From: Camarhynchus parvulus
Lineage: Eukaryota; Chordata; Aves; Passeriformes; Thraupidae
DNA: 64,000 nucleotides
Direction: 5' to 3'
Assembly: GCF_901933205.1 (NCBI RefSeq)
Contig: NC_044576.1
Coordinates: 10,325,024-10,389,023, forward strand
A program made the position numbers and the translations under genes. Shown here piece by piece: positions 40,928 to 52,671 of the stretch. The first letter of the stretch is position 1, and every line of letters starts with the position of its first letter. The notes beneath the pieces were generated by a model. That model made no database searches, was not told where the DNA came from, and saw nothing but the letters and a program-made list of their open reading frames with translations.

Positions 40928-41483
40928 GGCCACACCCCTGTGCTGGTCACACCCCTGTGCTGGACACACCCCTGTGCTGGTCACACCCCTGTGCTGGTCA
41001 CACCCCTGTGCTGGACACACCCCTGTGCTGGTCACACCCCTGTGCTGGTCACACCCCTGTGCTAGTCACACCCCTGTGCTGGACACACCCTTCTGGTCAC
41101 ACCCCTGTGCTGGTCACACCCCTGTGCTGGACACACCCTTCTGGTCACACCCCTGTGCTGGTCACACCCCTGTGCTGGTCACACCCCTGTGCTAGTCACA
41201 CCCCTGTGCTGGTCACACCCCTGTGCTGGTCACACCCCTGTGCTGGTCACACCCCTGTGTTGGTCACACCCCTGTGCTGGTCACACCCCTGTGCTGGTCA
41301 CACCCCTGTGCTAGTCACACACCTGCAGTGGTCACGCCCCTGTGTTGGTCACACCCCTGTGTTGGTCACACCCCTGTGCTGGCCACACCCCTGTGTTGGT
41401 CACACCCCTGTGTTGGTCACACCCCTGTGCTGGCCCACACCCCTGTGCTGGCCACACCCCTGTGTTGGTCACACACCTGCAGT
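40928..41483. repeat. 17-bp minisatellite, 33 head-to-tail units
   Basis: Thirty-three units of consensus GGTCACACCCCTGTGCT run without spacers. Most are 17 bp. Units 10 (41081-41094) and 13 (41129-41142) share a 3-bp deletion, and unit 31 (41432-41449) has one extra C. Variants are ordered. GGAC-type units recur every three in the left part (units 3, 6, 10, 13), AGTC-type units are 9, 17 and 24, and GTGTT-ending units are confined to the right part (20, 25, 26, 28, 29, 32). Units 24 and 33 share the distinctive ending ACACCTGCAGT, nine units apart. This pattern implies growth by multi-unit duplication. Because 17 is not a multiple of 3 and the unit has no plus-strand stop, the plus frames stay open through long parts of the array (up to 190 codons), which is an artefact and not a gene. 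Each unit contains a CACACCC motif (CACCC-box type). Confidence 0.97.
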
Positions 41484-42023
41484 GGTCCCTGAGCATCAGA
41501 CACACAAGCTCCCTCCCCACCTGCTCTGAGCTTTCTCTCATTTTTGGAGTTTATTGGTCAGTCCCAGAAGATCAAGTTTGTGAAGCACATTGTCACAAAC
41601 CCTACTAGAACTGACACATGGGTATCTCTCCTTCCCTTGAACTGCTCTAGAGATCCAAAAGATACTCAGCTGGTTACTCATTCTTTTACTGTGATGTATT
41701 TGTTGTTTCTCAGGTACCAAACTTGCACGTGTTGTTAAATGTCACAGATCCATTTAGGCTGCAGAAACTAGACATGAAAAACTGCAAATGAAGCAGCTTC
41801 ATGAAAAATGCTTATACAGATAAGATACTGCAATTCCATGAAGGAAACATGGTAGTCCAGGTCCACTGTTCAGTCAGTTTTGGGCTTTAAGCAATCTTTT
41901 AAGTGATTTCTGTGTACACATATAAAAGGCAATTGCCCTGCAATTGGGGGTATCAATTACTCTTTGTTAGTTGCATCTTTCTTTGGGATTTTTCTCCAGC
42001 TGTAAAACCATTCTGCAGTACTT
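41484..42023. other. No gene seen, between minisatellite and CR1
   Basis: Unique AT-rich sequence following the last repeat unit. Short frames only, no splice signals or repeats. Confidence 0.5.
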
Positions 42024-42250
42024 CAGAGTCATTAACATTGGAAAAGCCATCTAAGATCATCAAGTCCAGCTGTTAACACACACTACTGAGGACTAAACCA
42101 CATCCCCAAGAGCTACATTCACACAGCCTTGAACACTTCCAGGGATGGTGATTTTACCACTTCCCTGAGTAGCCAGTTCCAACACCTGATCCCACTTTCA
42201 GTGAAAAAAGTTTTCCTAACATCTAATCTAAACCTCCCCTGGTGCTACTT
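42024..42250 (-). mobile_element. CR1 LINE fragment, 5'-truncated 3' end
   Basis: Read on the plus strand, this is the reverse complement of the well-known CR1 3' end. Diagnostic phrases, in order, are ATTGGAAAAGCCAT..AAGATCATCAAGTCCA (42032 on), GAACACTTCCAGGGATGG near 42130, ACCACTTCCCTGAG, AGCCAGTTCCAACACCTGA, CAGTGAAAAAAGTTTTCCTA and CTAATCTAAACCTCCCCTGG near 42220. The element lies on the minus strand with its 3' end at the left. It keeps only about 225 bp of the untranslated/terminal region and no reverse transcriptase. The terminal 8-bp microsatellite typical of CR1 is not recognisable. Many mismatches to remembered consensus show that it is an old, inactive copy. It is the main evidence for a bird or related sauropsid. 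Confidence 0.92.
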
Positions 42251-45200
42251 CATTGGAAAAGAAATAAATTCTTTATTCAGTATAAACATTTGCAAAAACA
42301 GAAGCCAGGATTTGCAGGTTTTAGTTTCAGGAAATTGTTTTTCAGTGGGAATGAACTACAATATGGGTACCCTACAATGTTCAGGGTTTGCTATTTTGCT
42401 TTGCTTTTTGCACAGCCTCTCATTTTAAACTCAAGAGCCACTAGTGCAGATCTACACCAGCCACAGTAACTTAGAGCTACTAAATACAAGCTTTATTATC
42501 AGCTCCTGGCAGTATTTCATGTTTGGATCCTTCTTGCAGATGCTTTCAGAGTTTACAGTAATTACTATTAGAAAATGTCAATATTTGTCAGAAGGCCTGA
42601 TTGCCAATTCCCACCAATACTGCTTCTTTCCAAAGCAAAGATGGATGCATGATCTCCAGATATTTTATGGGTCAGATCATCTGTGATGTTAAATCTGTTC
42701 TCATCAGATGCCATTGAATCATACTGCTCAGGATTCAGCTCCTTGTTTTCCTTTTTTCTGTTAATTTTTCTGAACCAGATACCATCACACCACAAATTTA
42801 ACGGCAGAACTGTAACAGCAGTAATCATACAGTGCTAGAGGATAGTGATTTTGTTTTCCTGGCACATAATTTAAAGTTTCTTAGAAGAGAAACCTTTTCA
42901 GACGAGTGTTTGACATTCAATTATTTAAATAGATTTATAGTTATTAAATGATTCTTCTGTAATTTTCTAAGGCAAAACAACAGGGGAGAGAGAGAAAAAG
43001 ATCCAGAGAGAGAGAGAGAAACCAGGTTTGTTTTACAGGTTTCTTCCATATTTCAGATACTTTATTTTCCTTGTTTATCCTTGTTTAACTCAAGAAGAAA
43101 AAGGTGAGCTATCCAGACTGATAGGTCCTAGCTTTAGGACATTCCTTTCAGAGCACAAGTTGCAGGCTCTTCACATTGTAAATGAAATCTGAAATGAGTT
43201 AATGTGGCAGAAATGCATCCTTGAGGCTACAGTTGTCACAATATATGTACAGATACGCTAATATCGTTCCATTAGATCTTTTTTCCCTGAGATGTTATAC
43301 AATCAAACTCAAGTTCAGCCAGATCTTATGCCATTATACTCTTGCATGGTTACAGGGACAGTAAAGGAAAATTCCTTGACAATTCCTCTCCAGATCAACA
43401 AGTTAATAAAATTTTAAATGTATTATAATAAAATACTTACATTAAACATGTCTTTTTGATTCTGGGAAATAAACTGTCTTCCTAAGCACTTATAAAACCC
43501 TGCATCCTAGGCAGTAACAGTCTGCAATAATTTGTCAATGTTTTCATCAATTTTAACTTCTATTAATGAAGACTTTTAACTGATACAGAAGCATCATCTC
43601 ATAGGAAGAATTGTCTAGCTGCTAAAGATGTTAACTCATATTTGACACTCTACTAAGCTTATTGCCTGGGTGTTTGAAAAGTTGAATTGTTGAAGCAGCA
43701 TTGTTGAATTCAAATAACACAGAGGTCCTGTGGCTTCATTAGCTTTTCACAAAACTAAGGGAACACACCTGCTACAGGGAATAATTACATCTCTCACTTA
43801 AACTACTGCTTACCTTCTCACTATTTTATAAAGTGTCATATAGTAAAAAGTTTTCTGAATGTGCAGTGAAAAATGTGCATCATTAATATATTGACTATTG
43901 AAAATGTTATTGTCCTAGGTAATTTGACTCCTTTTATGTCCTGAACTCATGAATTTGTTCATAAAACTGATATTTTTCATAGTCTTTGATGGTCGCTTTC
44001 AGTGAAGAAAGAAAATACATGTTATGTAACTTGCTACACTTTTTTGAAATTACTTTTTAACATGAATAATTTGTTTATGTATTAAAGAAAAGAAGTAGTT
44101 TACCGTAATGGGTGGAGTAGCATAAACCCCTAGCAAACATAACATAGTTTAGACAAGTTTTATTTGGTATAAAATGAAGTAAAAATAATTTTGCATTCAT
44201 TAGACAAGTATCATGCTTAGGATTGCACTGAGCTGTGAAATAATTATCTGTTATGCTGTGCATTTATCAGCCACAAAACACTGCCACTCTCTTTCAAACC
44301 TTATTACCATATTTCTAAACACCCTCATTTATCTGCTAAAGAAAAGTTCCTTACAGCTTTATTTGTTCCATTTTCTTGCTAATAGTCTACCTTTAATCTT
44401 CATGCTTTTGAAATGCGAGGCTTCTGCCTCCTGTACACTTCTCTATAAGTATCTGCCTCCTATGTACATGCACATTAAGAATTGTCATGTGGGTCTCAGG
44501 TGCCTCTAATTTGCAAGTGCCAAATTGCTGACAGACTTCTGTAAGATGATAACAATGTAGTTCTTTCTTTAAAATTAATTTCCAGCTCAAAAAGGTCACT
44601 TTACCTTATTTATGACTCTTTCTCCTTCAACTAACCAGACAACTTTCCAACTTTTCCAACATTAATGTTCTATTAATAGTAATATACCCAGCACATAATT
44701 TTTAATATGGAGTCTCAGTTATGATTTTCTAAGTTGATTTTCTTTCTGGAAATTTCCTTGTTAGATAAAAAAATGTTATATATGCCTTAGACTGCCATGT
44801 ATATTTACCATGGAAATGTAAAGGGACTCTCACATCTGTCAATATGAAGCAGAATTGCATTCATGCTCTTACAAGAGACCCTATTTAATACAGACTGACC
44901 TGTCCCTGCCCTTGTTCTCCTTTTCAAGGACCTTGTTCATAATTAATTATTAGGATGTCTTACTTTCTGGTTTAATATTTTTATTGTCACTCTGGCCAGC
45001 TCAGTATTGCACACAGTTCTGTAGACACCCCATAGGCTTTGTCTTCTCAGGGTTGAATGTCCACAAGATCTGTTCCTCTCCTTTCCCCTCCACTTTCTTC
45101 TAGCTAGATATTCCTCTAAATCTTGTGGGAGCTGAATTTATCTCAGACTTGTATCTTTCTATCCAGTTGAGCTAAAATTGGATAGCAGCTTTAAAAATGA

Positions 45201-45690
45201 TAGAAAAACAGAATGACAGGGAGATATACACACACCCAGAGTACAAGCCATTATGGAAGAAGTCAGGTTAAAAGTTAAATTACATCAGGACAAACATTTG
45301 ATTGTAAACCATGCAGAGTGAGATTAAATGCCAAAATGTAGGAAAACATTTGAATTGCCATGGAAGTTACGTGTAGTGTTGATATTTTAAAATCTGATTC
45401 CTAACAGAAGTCAGTGATTCATCCTTTATTTCTTGTGAGAAAATTAGAGGTCTGCATCATGTGACATTTCTGAACTGGCAGACCAACTTGTACTGAAGCT
45501 CCATTTGGTGCCATTAAGGAATCAACTGTGTTGAAGTTGTTAGCTTCTGAAATTCCCTTCTGTCAGTGAATTCTTACTATTTATACTGTTTGGAAAGGAT
45601 GATAAGTTTTGTTGCAACAGAAGAAATGCCGAGCTGCAGCTTGTTCATTTTTTTTCTTTTGATTGGCATGTGCTTCTTTCCTCTGTACAG
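42251..45690. other. No gene seen
   Basis: AT-rich sequence with a GA-rich microsatellite at 42983-43020. Short open frames on both strands without splice context. I recognised no transposon or RNA gene. Confidence 0.5.
42983..43020. repeat. (GA)n microsatellite, interrupted
   Basis: Two GA runs (about four and seven repeats) are split by AAAAGATCCA. The tract is almost all purine on the plus strand, which can favour triplex formation. Function unknown. Confidence 0.85.
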
Positions 45691-45969
45691 AGAGCTTTGA
45701 CCATGCTTTTTGTCATGATTTTCACTTCGCATTTATTGCTACCCTTGACAGGAGAGGTGACAAAAGCTGTGTCTCTTCCTTTAGGTCCCTTCTCCCAGCA
45801 GAGTTGTAATATGCAACAAGATAATAAGGAAACAGCAAAAATGGTTCTTAATTTTTTAAGCAATTATGAAATTTACTTCTGCTACCAGGGAGAAGAATTT
45901 AGTAATGAAAGTATGCTGCATAGTATTCCTTTAAAAATAAGCTTGTCAAGAAAGGTGTTCTCCCTCTAA
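45691..45969 (+). other. Exon-like frame with signal-peptide-like start, 88 residues
   Basis: A strong acceptor (CTTCTTTCCTCTGTACAG) ends at 45690. Thirteen bases on, an ATG at 45703 has A at -3. The 88-residue product begins MLFVMIFTSHLLLPLTGEVT, which has the layout of a secretory signal with possible cleavage near residue 17. It has two cysteines (in QQSCNMQQ and YFCYQ) and an N-glycosylation sequon (NES) near residue 70. An upstream in-frame ATG at 45670 exists, but it lies in the polypyrimidine region. The stop is at 45967-45969. An internal donor-like AAAG, GTGTTC (45955) would keep phase 0 but is weak. I do not recognise the family. A short chance frame after a chance acceptor remains the simplest alternative. 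Confidence 0.18.
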
Positions 45970-46375
45970 AAGTCGACTGTTTAAAATAGAATTTGGGCCA
46001 TATTTTACAGAGAGTAGTCGACATCTTCCTCTTTCCAATCTTAAGTGAAGCCCATGGCATTCTTTGGTCAGGCCCTCCAGCTGTAGCCATCAGCATTTCA
46101 AGTGCTTCATCTGAGAGCTGGAGTTCCACTTCAATTAAAAGGAAAAGAGTGCCTCCACAGGTAATGCAGTCAAAAAATCTTGAGCACCACGATGTCACAG
46201 GATGAGTTCTCTCTCCTTCCCTATCTCCATGGCTATAGACAAAACACAAATGTCTGATGCAGACTGGTTTCAGAGTCTCCTTACATTTAGCTAGATTTAA
46301 GTGAGTTTGATCCAGGTCTGTGGCATTTTTCCACACTGAGGTGGTAGCAGTGCTAGTATTTTCTGGGAATTGCAA
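45899..46375 (-). other. Longest non-repeat open frame (158 codons), unassigned
   Basis: This minus-strand frame runs 158 codons from its first methionine. It overlaps the plus-strand exon-like frames on both sides, and both strands cannot easily be coding. The stretch IEVELQLSDEALEMLMATAG reads like an amphipathic protein segment, but I recognise no domain. An acceptor-like ACCTGTGGAG lies inside. The plus-strand exon model (46011-46160) has better splice signals, so this may be its antisense shadow, or both may be chance. Confidence 0.12.
46011..46160 (+). other. Candidate internal exon, 150 nt, phase 0-0
   Basis: An acceptor, CATATTTTACAG, ends at 46010 and a good donor, CCACAG then GTAATG, begins at 46161. 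The 150 bases between are open as 50 codons, phase 0 at both ends. They encode a serine-rich stretch ending SSTSIKRKRVPPQ. The length and phase are typical of a vertebrate exon. The polypyrimidine tract is modest. I recognise no protein. It lies 41 bp past the signal-peptide-like frame and is phase-compatible with the candidate at 47386. Confidence 0.18.
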
Positions 46376-47385
46376 GGCTACATTTTTTCATCCCAGATTC
46401 ATATAGCAGATGTGCTAAGCTTCTACAGATACAGCAACTGCACCATCAAAGCTATATCCAGAAATGATGAGTATAGACTATATCTAAATACAAAGGGTTT
46501 GTCTATACAAAGTGATAGAATTAAACTAATAACTCTGATATATTGATATATTGATATATTTCATATTTTCTTTCTTCTTTTTTTTTTAATGTCATTTATT
46601 AGAGATAGTGAAAATTTTCCAGACCAGCAGGTGATGGTTGTATCCCAATCTCCTATACTTGATGGCACACTTCCTGCAGTTAGTTGCCCTTTTTCACACA
46701 TGCAACCATAGCTCCATTTCAAAGTGCTTGGTTTTGGTGATTGTCATAGGTTGACAAAGAAGTGAGTTACAAAAGTGGATGTGGTGAACTTAAAACAACA
46801 GATGTGTGAGGCAGAACAGCAGTGATGCAAGAGCAACTTTGGTACCAGTGGGATCAGTACCAGCCCAGCCATCTGGAAATATGATCCTTTGTTTTGTAAA
46901 TATGTCTCAAAATCAGTCTTGCTGTTGACACTTCATCTGACTAAGATAATGCAGGGAGTTCATTTTTGGGAATATTTACCTGTGGCTGTTTTGAGAGTTC
47001 AGGTGGTAAAATCTGCTCTTTAATTACTTTGCCACAAATACTTGTTCCAATGAAATGCCCACTGGTAGCTCATAAAAATATGTTGTTACTACTCAATCTT
47101 GCATGCATCCAGATGAAAACTCTGCAAATGCCAGCAAGAGAGCCAAATAAATTGAATCCAAACTCCATATCAAATGAATTCAGCTCTTGATTGCTTTTGA
47201 AGAAAATGCTAAATGGTAAACTTCAAGCTGTCATTATAGAAACCTCTAATAGACCCATGTGTAAGGACTTAAAAAGAAATTAAAATCACATATTTTAAAG
47301 TCTTAAATATTAATTTTCTGAGTAAATTTTGTTTTCTATTAGAGCAGTTCTTTTTTTTTTTCTCATTTTTCACATCAACCACAAG
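46161..47385. other. No gene seen; intron-like if flanking exon candidates are real
   Basis: AT-rich sequence with a three-copy 8-bp repeat at 46537-46560 followed by a T-run, and no clear exon. A donor GTAATG opens it at 46161 and a long T-rich tract (47349-47370) precedes its right edge. Confidence 0.35.
46537..46560. repeat. (GATATATT)3 tandem repeat
   Basis: Three perfect 8-bp copies, a short AT-rich minisatellite-like run followed by pyrimidine-rich DNA. Confidence 0.9.
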
Positions 47386-47546
47386 AGCTGGAGCAATGGT
47401 GCAAATTTTTCACCCCAATATGGTCATATTCCAATGGGATTTCTGCCCTCACAGCTACAGACCCCACAAGTTCTGCTCAGGAGTGCCACAGTAGCTCAGT
47501 TCCAGGGATTGATACAGGAAGTTTCACTGTGCAGCAGCAGCTCCAG
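47386..47546 (+). other. Candidate internal exon, 161 nt
   Basis: An unusually long pyrimidine tract (TTC, T11, CTCATTTTT) leads to an acceptor ACAAG at 47385. A good donor, CTCCAG then GTATGTG, begins at 47547. The 161 bases are open in one frame, giving 53 codons plus two bases, including QYGHIPMGFLPSQLQTPQVL and a run of serines near the end. Phase 0 at the start matches the exit phase of the candidate at 46011-46160. A second AG two bases downstream (ending 47387) is an alternative acceptor. No family recognised. This has the best splice context of the candidates, but there is no independent support. Confidence 0.2.
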
Positions 47547-49050
47547 GTATGTGTTGTGGACCTGTACATAACATGGTGGATCAATCTTTTTATAGGTAGA
47601 AACAAGAACAGTCTGATTTCAGCTACAGAGAAGCAGAGTTTGCTTGGCCTACTTATTTTATGTTTGTCTGATATTTTTGAACTTTGTTTTGGAAGTTTAT
47701 TCTCTACTTATCTTTCCCCATCTATGACTGCCTCTTCAATGAATCTTTTTCCGTTATCAGCTCGGGATGACTGACTTTGTTTCCTTTGCTGAGGAAGCAA
47801 AGTCCCCATTACCTGTCCAAATAATTAACTCTGGTTATCTCTGTGTGTTGCCTCTGCTGGGCAGCACCCTGGCTATTATTGCAAAACAAGAAGGCTCAAC
47901 ACCACATTAGGCTAAAAGTGATTTATGAGCAGATGTAAAAGCTACAGACATTGCCAAGAAAAAATGTCAAATGAGCTCTGAAATGTTCCATGCTCTTTTA
48001 GTTGAGGTTCTGGTAGAGCAGCTAAATGTGCTACAGTGTGCAATGAATCCTTGTAAGCACTGATTGCTGATTCCAGAGCTCGTGGTACTGAAGCTTAACC
48101 AAAGGAACGCCAAGCGTATTTATCAACACCGCTGAACGCTGCTGTGGTACTGAATAAACACCATCCAGGGAAGGCTTGGAAGGAAAAAGAGAATTTGGCT
48201 GCTGGTGATAATTTCCAGTTGTGAAGCAATTATTTAGATAGTAGATTTTAGTCTGAGAATAAAGAGTTTAGTAAGTGCTGGATTTGCATAATAGTAATAC
48301 ATGTCACTTTAAATTTCCTCCTGGTGTTTTCACGCATTTTCTAAATGAATCCTAATTATAAATGTTACACAAGTCTCACATAATGTGAATTTACTTGTAT
48401 GTACATTTGCATTATCCTCATTTTTAAGTGTACTGATGATTAACATTAGTAGCCAAGCTATTATGTTAACTGCAGGAGTATACTACACACCATCTTTTAG
48501 AAATTAAATGTTATGCACATTAAATGTGTAGAGAACTCTAAAAAATTTACCCCTAATCAACTGTACAAAAAAGAAAGGGAAAAAAACCAAACAAAAAACC
48601 TTCAAGTGAAATCAGGATTAAATGTGAAATCAGTATTAAGTACGGTACTTGACATACTTAATTTAAATATGAAAACAAATCATTTTTTAAAAAAGCCAAA
48701 ACCCATCACATTGATTTTTGATACTGTAAATGGAAAAAAAGCTTTTCAAAGAAGCCACTTAGAGAAAATTTACAGAAACTCACTCTCTCGTATGAATTTT
48801 TAGACTAAACATTCCATATTTCAGGTGTTGTGTGACAAATATGAATGACATTAAATTTCTTTGAGCACTAGTATGACTATCCTGAGCTAGACCATTCTCC
48901 AAAGTGAGTCACTGCTGCCATCTGGAAGTCAATGAATTGAATTAAGATGTTTATATCTTACGTGAAGACTAAAAAAAGCATGACAAAAGTTGTAAATGTA
49001 ACCTGAGGTGAGAGAACATGAAAACATGGATCCCATCCATATGAAAACAG

Positions 49051-49112
49051 TGCACAATTTAGTATAATCAGGATATGTGCACAATTTAGTATAATTTAGT
49101 ATAATCAGGATA
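49051..49112. repeat. Short tandem duplication with nested duplication
   Basis: A 25-bp segment beginning TGCACAATTTAGTATAATC (49051-49075) is repeated at 49078-49112. Within the second copy the 10-bp piece AGTATAATTT is duplicated again. Copies are otherwise identical, suggesting recent replication slippage. Confidence 0.92.
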
Positions 49113-49830
49113 AGCATTTATTTAAATAGTTTGATTGAGATTGGGTTTTTTTTTGTATTTCATCAGAATGACTTGTCTTTATCCTGACCTATACTCCTGA
49201 AATCTCTCAATTAATATTAATAAACTTTCATTCATCCAGTAGAAACTTCACTATGTGAAGATTTCCTCATGGAGAAATCCTTCTTTCCAATTTTCCATTT
49301 TCTGAGGACAGAAAAACAAAAAAAAACAACACCAAAGAGCACATTTACTTGCATGCAGATAAAGCAGAAAAAAGTTGCACGGAGTCTAGTGGCATCTGTC
49401 AAACAAAAAGAAATGTTTCCTACCATCTGTAGCATTGAATTTTCCTTGATAAATCCAATGATAGAGTGTTTTAGTCAGAAAACAGCCTCAGAAAAAATGC
49501 ATTAACATATGGTTAGTATTGCACTCCTATATCCAGCTGCCTGATCCAATTATCCTAATTTAAAAGAAGAATAATTTATGTTTTCTAGTGAATGCCTTGT
49601 AGAAACTGCGCCTACATTGTGTCGTCTAATAATTTACACAAAAGCTTTGGACAATCCAGTGGAATAAATTTCACAGATTTAAAGGAGCTGCAGCAGCAGC
49701 AGTATTCCAGGCAGATGTCATTTTTCTTTGTGGTTTTTGGGTTTTTTTTCCTAATTAACATTTTTGCATGGCTAATTAAATTTATTAACAAACCTATTTC
49801 ATTGCTCGGTAAATAAGAATTCATTAAAAA

Positions 49831-49901
49831 CACATTATTGAATACTTAACAACAACACAATAAAACCACATTATTGAATACTTAACAACAACACAATAAA
49901 A
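49831..49901. repeat. Exact tandem duplication, 36-bp period
   Basis: Two adjacent copies beginning CACATTATTGAATACTTAAC (49831-49866 and 49867-49901) agree over all 35 shared bases. Perfect identity indicates a recent event and a possible length polymorphism. Confidence 0.95.
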
Positions 49902-52630
49902 AGTATAGAAAGGGTAAGTTAATGATCATATTTGTACTAATATCAGCATGAGAATGCTCATTAATATTATTTATTTTAGATTGCCTCAGTAAACATTATT
50001 ATTTGCTACACATTACTAACATGTTTTAATGATCTTTTATTTCTTCAGTGAACAATGAAAACTGATGATGTGCAAGCATTTGTTCAAGGCTCTACAGCTT
50101 GTTATAAGGTTGTATTTGCCCACAAGAACAATTAACACACCAGCACGCAAGAGATTTTATTGATAGCACAAAGACAATCTTAGGAAATGACCCACGACCA
50201 GCTCTGAAGCAGATAAAATCACAATCTGAACCCTGCCGCAGGAGCACAGGGGCCTTGCTGACACTGAGGCTTGGGACTGAGCACCCAGGGGAAGTGTGCT
50301 CACCCAAAGGCACAGGCTGGAACTGGGGTGTGAGAAACCCTGCATGGCTGCCCTGAGCAGAACCAGTCTGACCATTGAAAATGTGCTTGCGTGGGCCTCT
50401 TAACTCTAATTTTGGACATGAACCTGTTTCCCCTGGAGTTACAGGAAGTTTTCCTTTTCAGTTTTGAGAGAATCAGATTTTTCCCTCAAGCTGCTATACA
50501 ATTCACCAGTTCACACACAAAACACCCAGGCAGTTCCAAGTCAGTTCTTCAGACTCCTTGTCTTACTCCTTTAGCTAACTTCATCAATATTATTTATTCA
50601 TTATGAGTTGTATGGAGACCAAAGCCCAGTCATTCATTAGTCTCACAAGAAGGTTCATGTAAATTATTTAGCCATCCAAAATCCAATTGCTGCCTTGTAT
50701 AGTTCACTCTTTCAGGGTTAGTGAAACAAAAGAAAACTCAGTGTATTTTGCATGTCATTTACTGTTTCTTACAAAGGTATTTGTGTGCTGAAGAGAGATA
50801 TGTGAACAAACACACTTGTGAATGTAAATTATATTTACTGAAGAGATTATTCTGTCTTCTGATGTGCTACCAAAGCAACCACAGACTTCCACAAAGAGAG
50901 ATGACATAGCACAGTGTGTTCTGTAAGTCACTTCTAATTCCCATCAACTCCAGAACTGCTTTAGAAATTGCTGGGGTGAGTTAAGTTTTCAGCTATCACA
51001 GTCTTATGTAATTTCCTGAGACACCTGCATAGCAACTCAGCAATAACTTGAGTAAAAATAATATAAATATTGTAAAAAACAGGCAAAAATATAAAGTAAA
51101 TTAAAACAGTAAGGTTAAGTCTCTCAACAAAAGGAGTGAGCAGCATTTGCTACCACTGAGCTCTGAAAGGTGCCACCTTAACAACAACTTGGGACTAAAC
51201 ACGAGAGCACAAAATTCAGAAATATGTCTTCAAACTCTAGCAGACTTTTCACACAACAAAGAGAGGTTTGCTGTTTTTAATGAGAAGTAAGACCTTTTTT
51301 GTCCACAATGCCCTGAATTTTCAGGTGTCTCTGCTTCACTGCCTGACGGAACACTTGTGATGTGGCACAAGTTCTGCCTCTGAGGGCTCATTCTAATGGT
51401 ACTGGTTTATTCATGGGGAGTGAATCTATCCCTGGAGTGCTCGACTGCTGCATTGAAAGAACACTTAAGGGTTTTGTTTGTTTGTAAATAACCTAAATAT
51501 AGTTTCAAAATGAATGAGAATTTGATGCTTGTGTTTGTCAAACATGTAGGAAAAACTTGTGTCACCAAGAATCATAGTGGGTATGGGACACAGGAACACT
51601 GTGTAGCTCTCAATAAGCAGCCATTTGCATAAGAAAGCACACATTTGACAATACACAGGAAGAGGCAAAGTTATGAACATCAATTATTTCCCTTCTTATG
51701 GCAGTGCAAAGCATCTCACTCCTCCTGCATGAGAGCTCTGTGGAGCCCCACGTGCTTTGGGCTGCTGTGCTGTAGCTGTGCCTTTGCCTCCCCTGACACA
51801 GCGTCCTCATGGAAAAAGCATTTCCTCCTGAGATCTTGAGATCCTTCTGTACGTATCCCCATCTCTTCTCCAGGGAAAATATACTGATCACACTAATGCT
51901 CATGCACAACAATGGCCCTTTGAAGACTTGCACAAATGAAAACATTAAAAATAAGCCATGATCAAGAGGGATGATGTTATTCAGAGAGAATGAAAATTAA
52001 ATGGGAACTCCAGGATGCCATTTGCCCATCCAACTTCAAAGTGACTTACAGAAAATCCTACGCTACCAAAATGAACAAATGATACATAAGTAAGGAATTC
52101 TTAAAAGAGAAAATAGCCATAGTAAAAAGTTGAAAACAAACCCTAGGTTAAACTAATTCTCACCCAATTTGATAGTACAATAAAGAATGATTTCACTGAA
52201 ATCAGAATATATTTGAATACAACTTGGCTACAGGAGGCAAGTTTTCATCAATGACATTTATTTGTAATAGACTCAGTTCCTGACAGAAATAAAGGCATTT
52301 AATAATGTCCTTAAAGGAGTTTATTTCTTCCTGAGATTATCATGAGACCAGAGTCAGGCATTGGGATTCTAGAAATTTCATAAGTACTGTGTTATGGGAA
52401 GTTTTGGTGTTCTGGGATGTATATAAGATATCAGAAGAACTGACTTCCTAAAGAATGCCATATAATTACATTTGGGTATGACAGAGGCAGGGCTGCAGCC
52501 AGGCTTCCTTTCCTATTGTGTCATGTGGCAGAGACAATGAACTGTAATACATTTATTTTGTCAGGCCTCTTCAGACAGCACTTGCCATCAAACCTCTGGA
52601 GAAACCAGTATTGCCCTTTCTCAAATCCAT

Positions 52631-52671
52631 AAAGAATAATTGGATTCTTTATCAAAATTTAATTATTCTTT
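52631..52671. repeat. Inverted repeat, 11-bp perfect arms
   Basis: AAAGAATAATT (52631-52641) and AATTATTCTTT (52661-52671) are exact inverted copies separated by 19 bp. AT-rich and possibly coincidental. Confidence 0.75.

Noticed and set aside
40928..41483. CRISPR-like array
   Set aside because: Units are directly contiguous with no unique spacers, and the sequence is vertebrate. It is a minisatellite.
40686..41608. Open frames up to 190 codons across the minisatellite (repeated GHTPVLVTPLCW-type peptides)
   Set aside because: The unit contains no plus-strand stop codon and its 17-bp length cycles all frames, so long open frames arise automatically. The array is open in several frames and on both strands, with no conserved start or flanking coding sequence.
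46171..46192. RE1/NRSF-like half site (AGCACCACG)
   Set aside because: Only the left half resembles the consensus, and the right half diverges. Half sites are common by chance.
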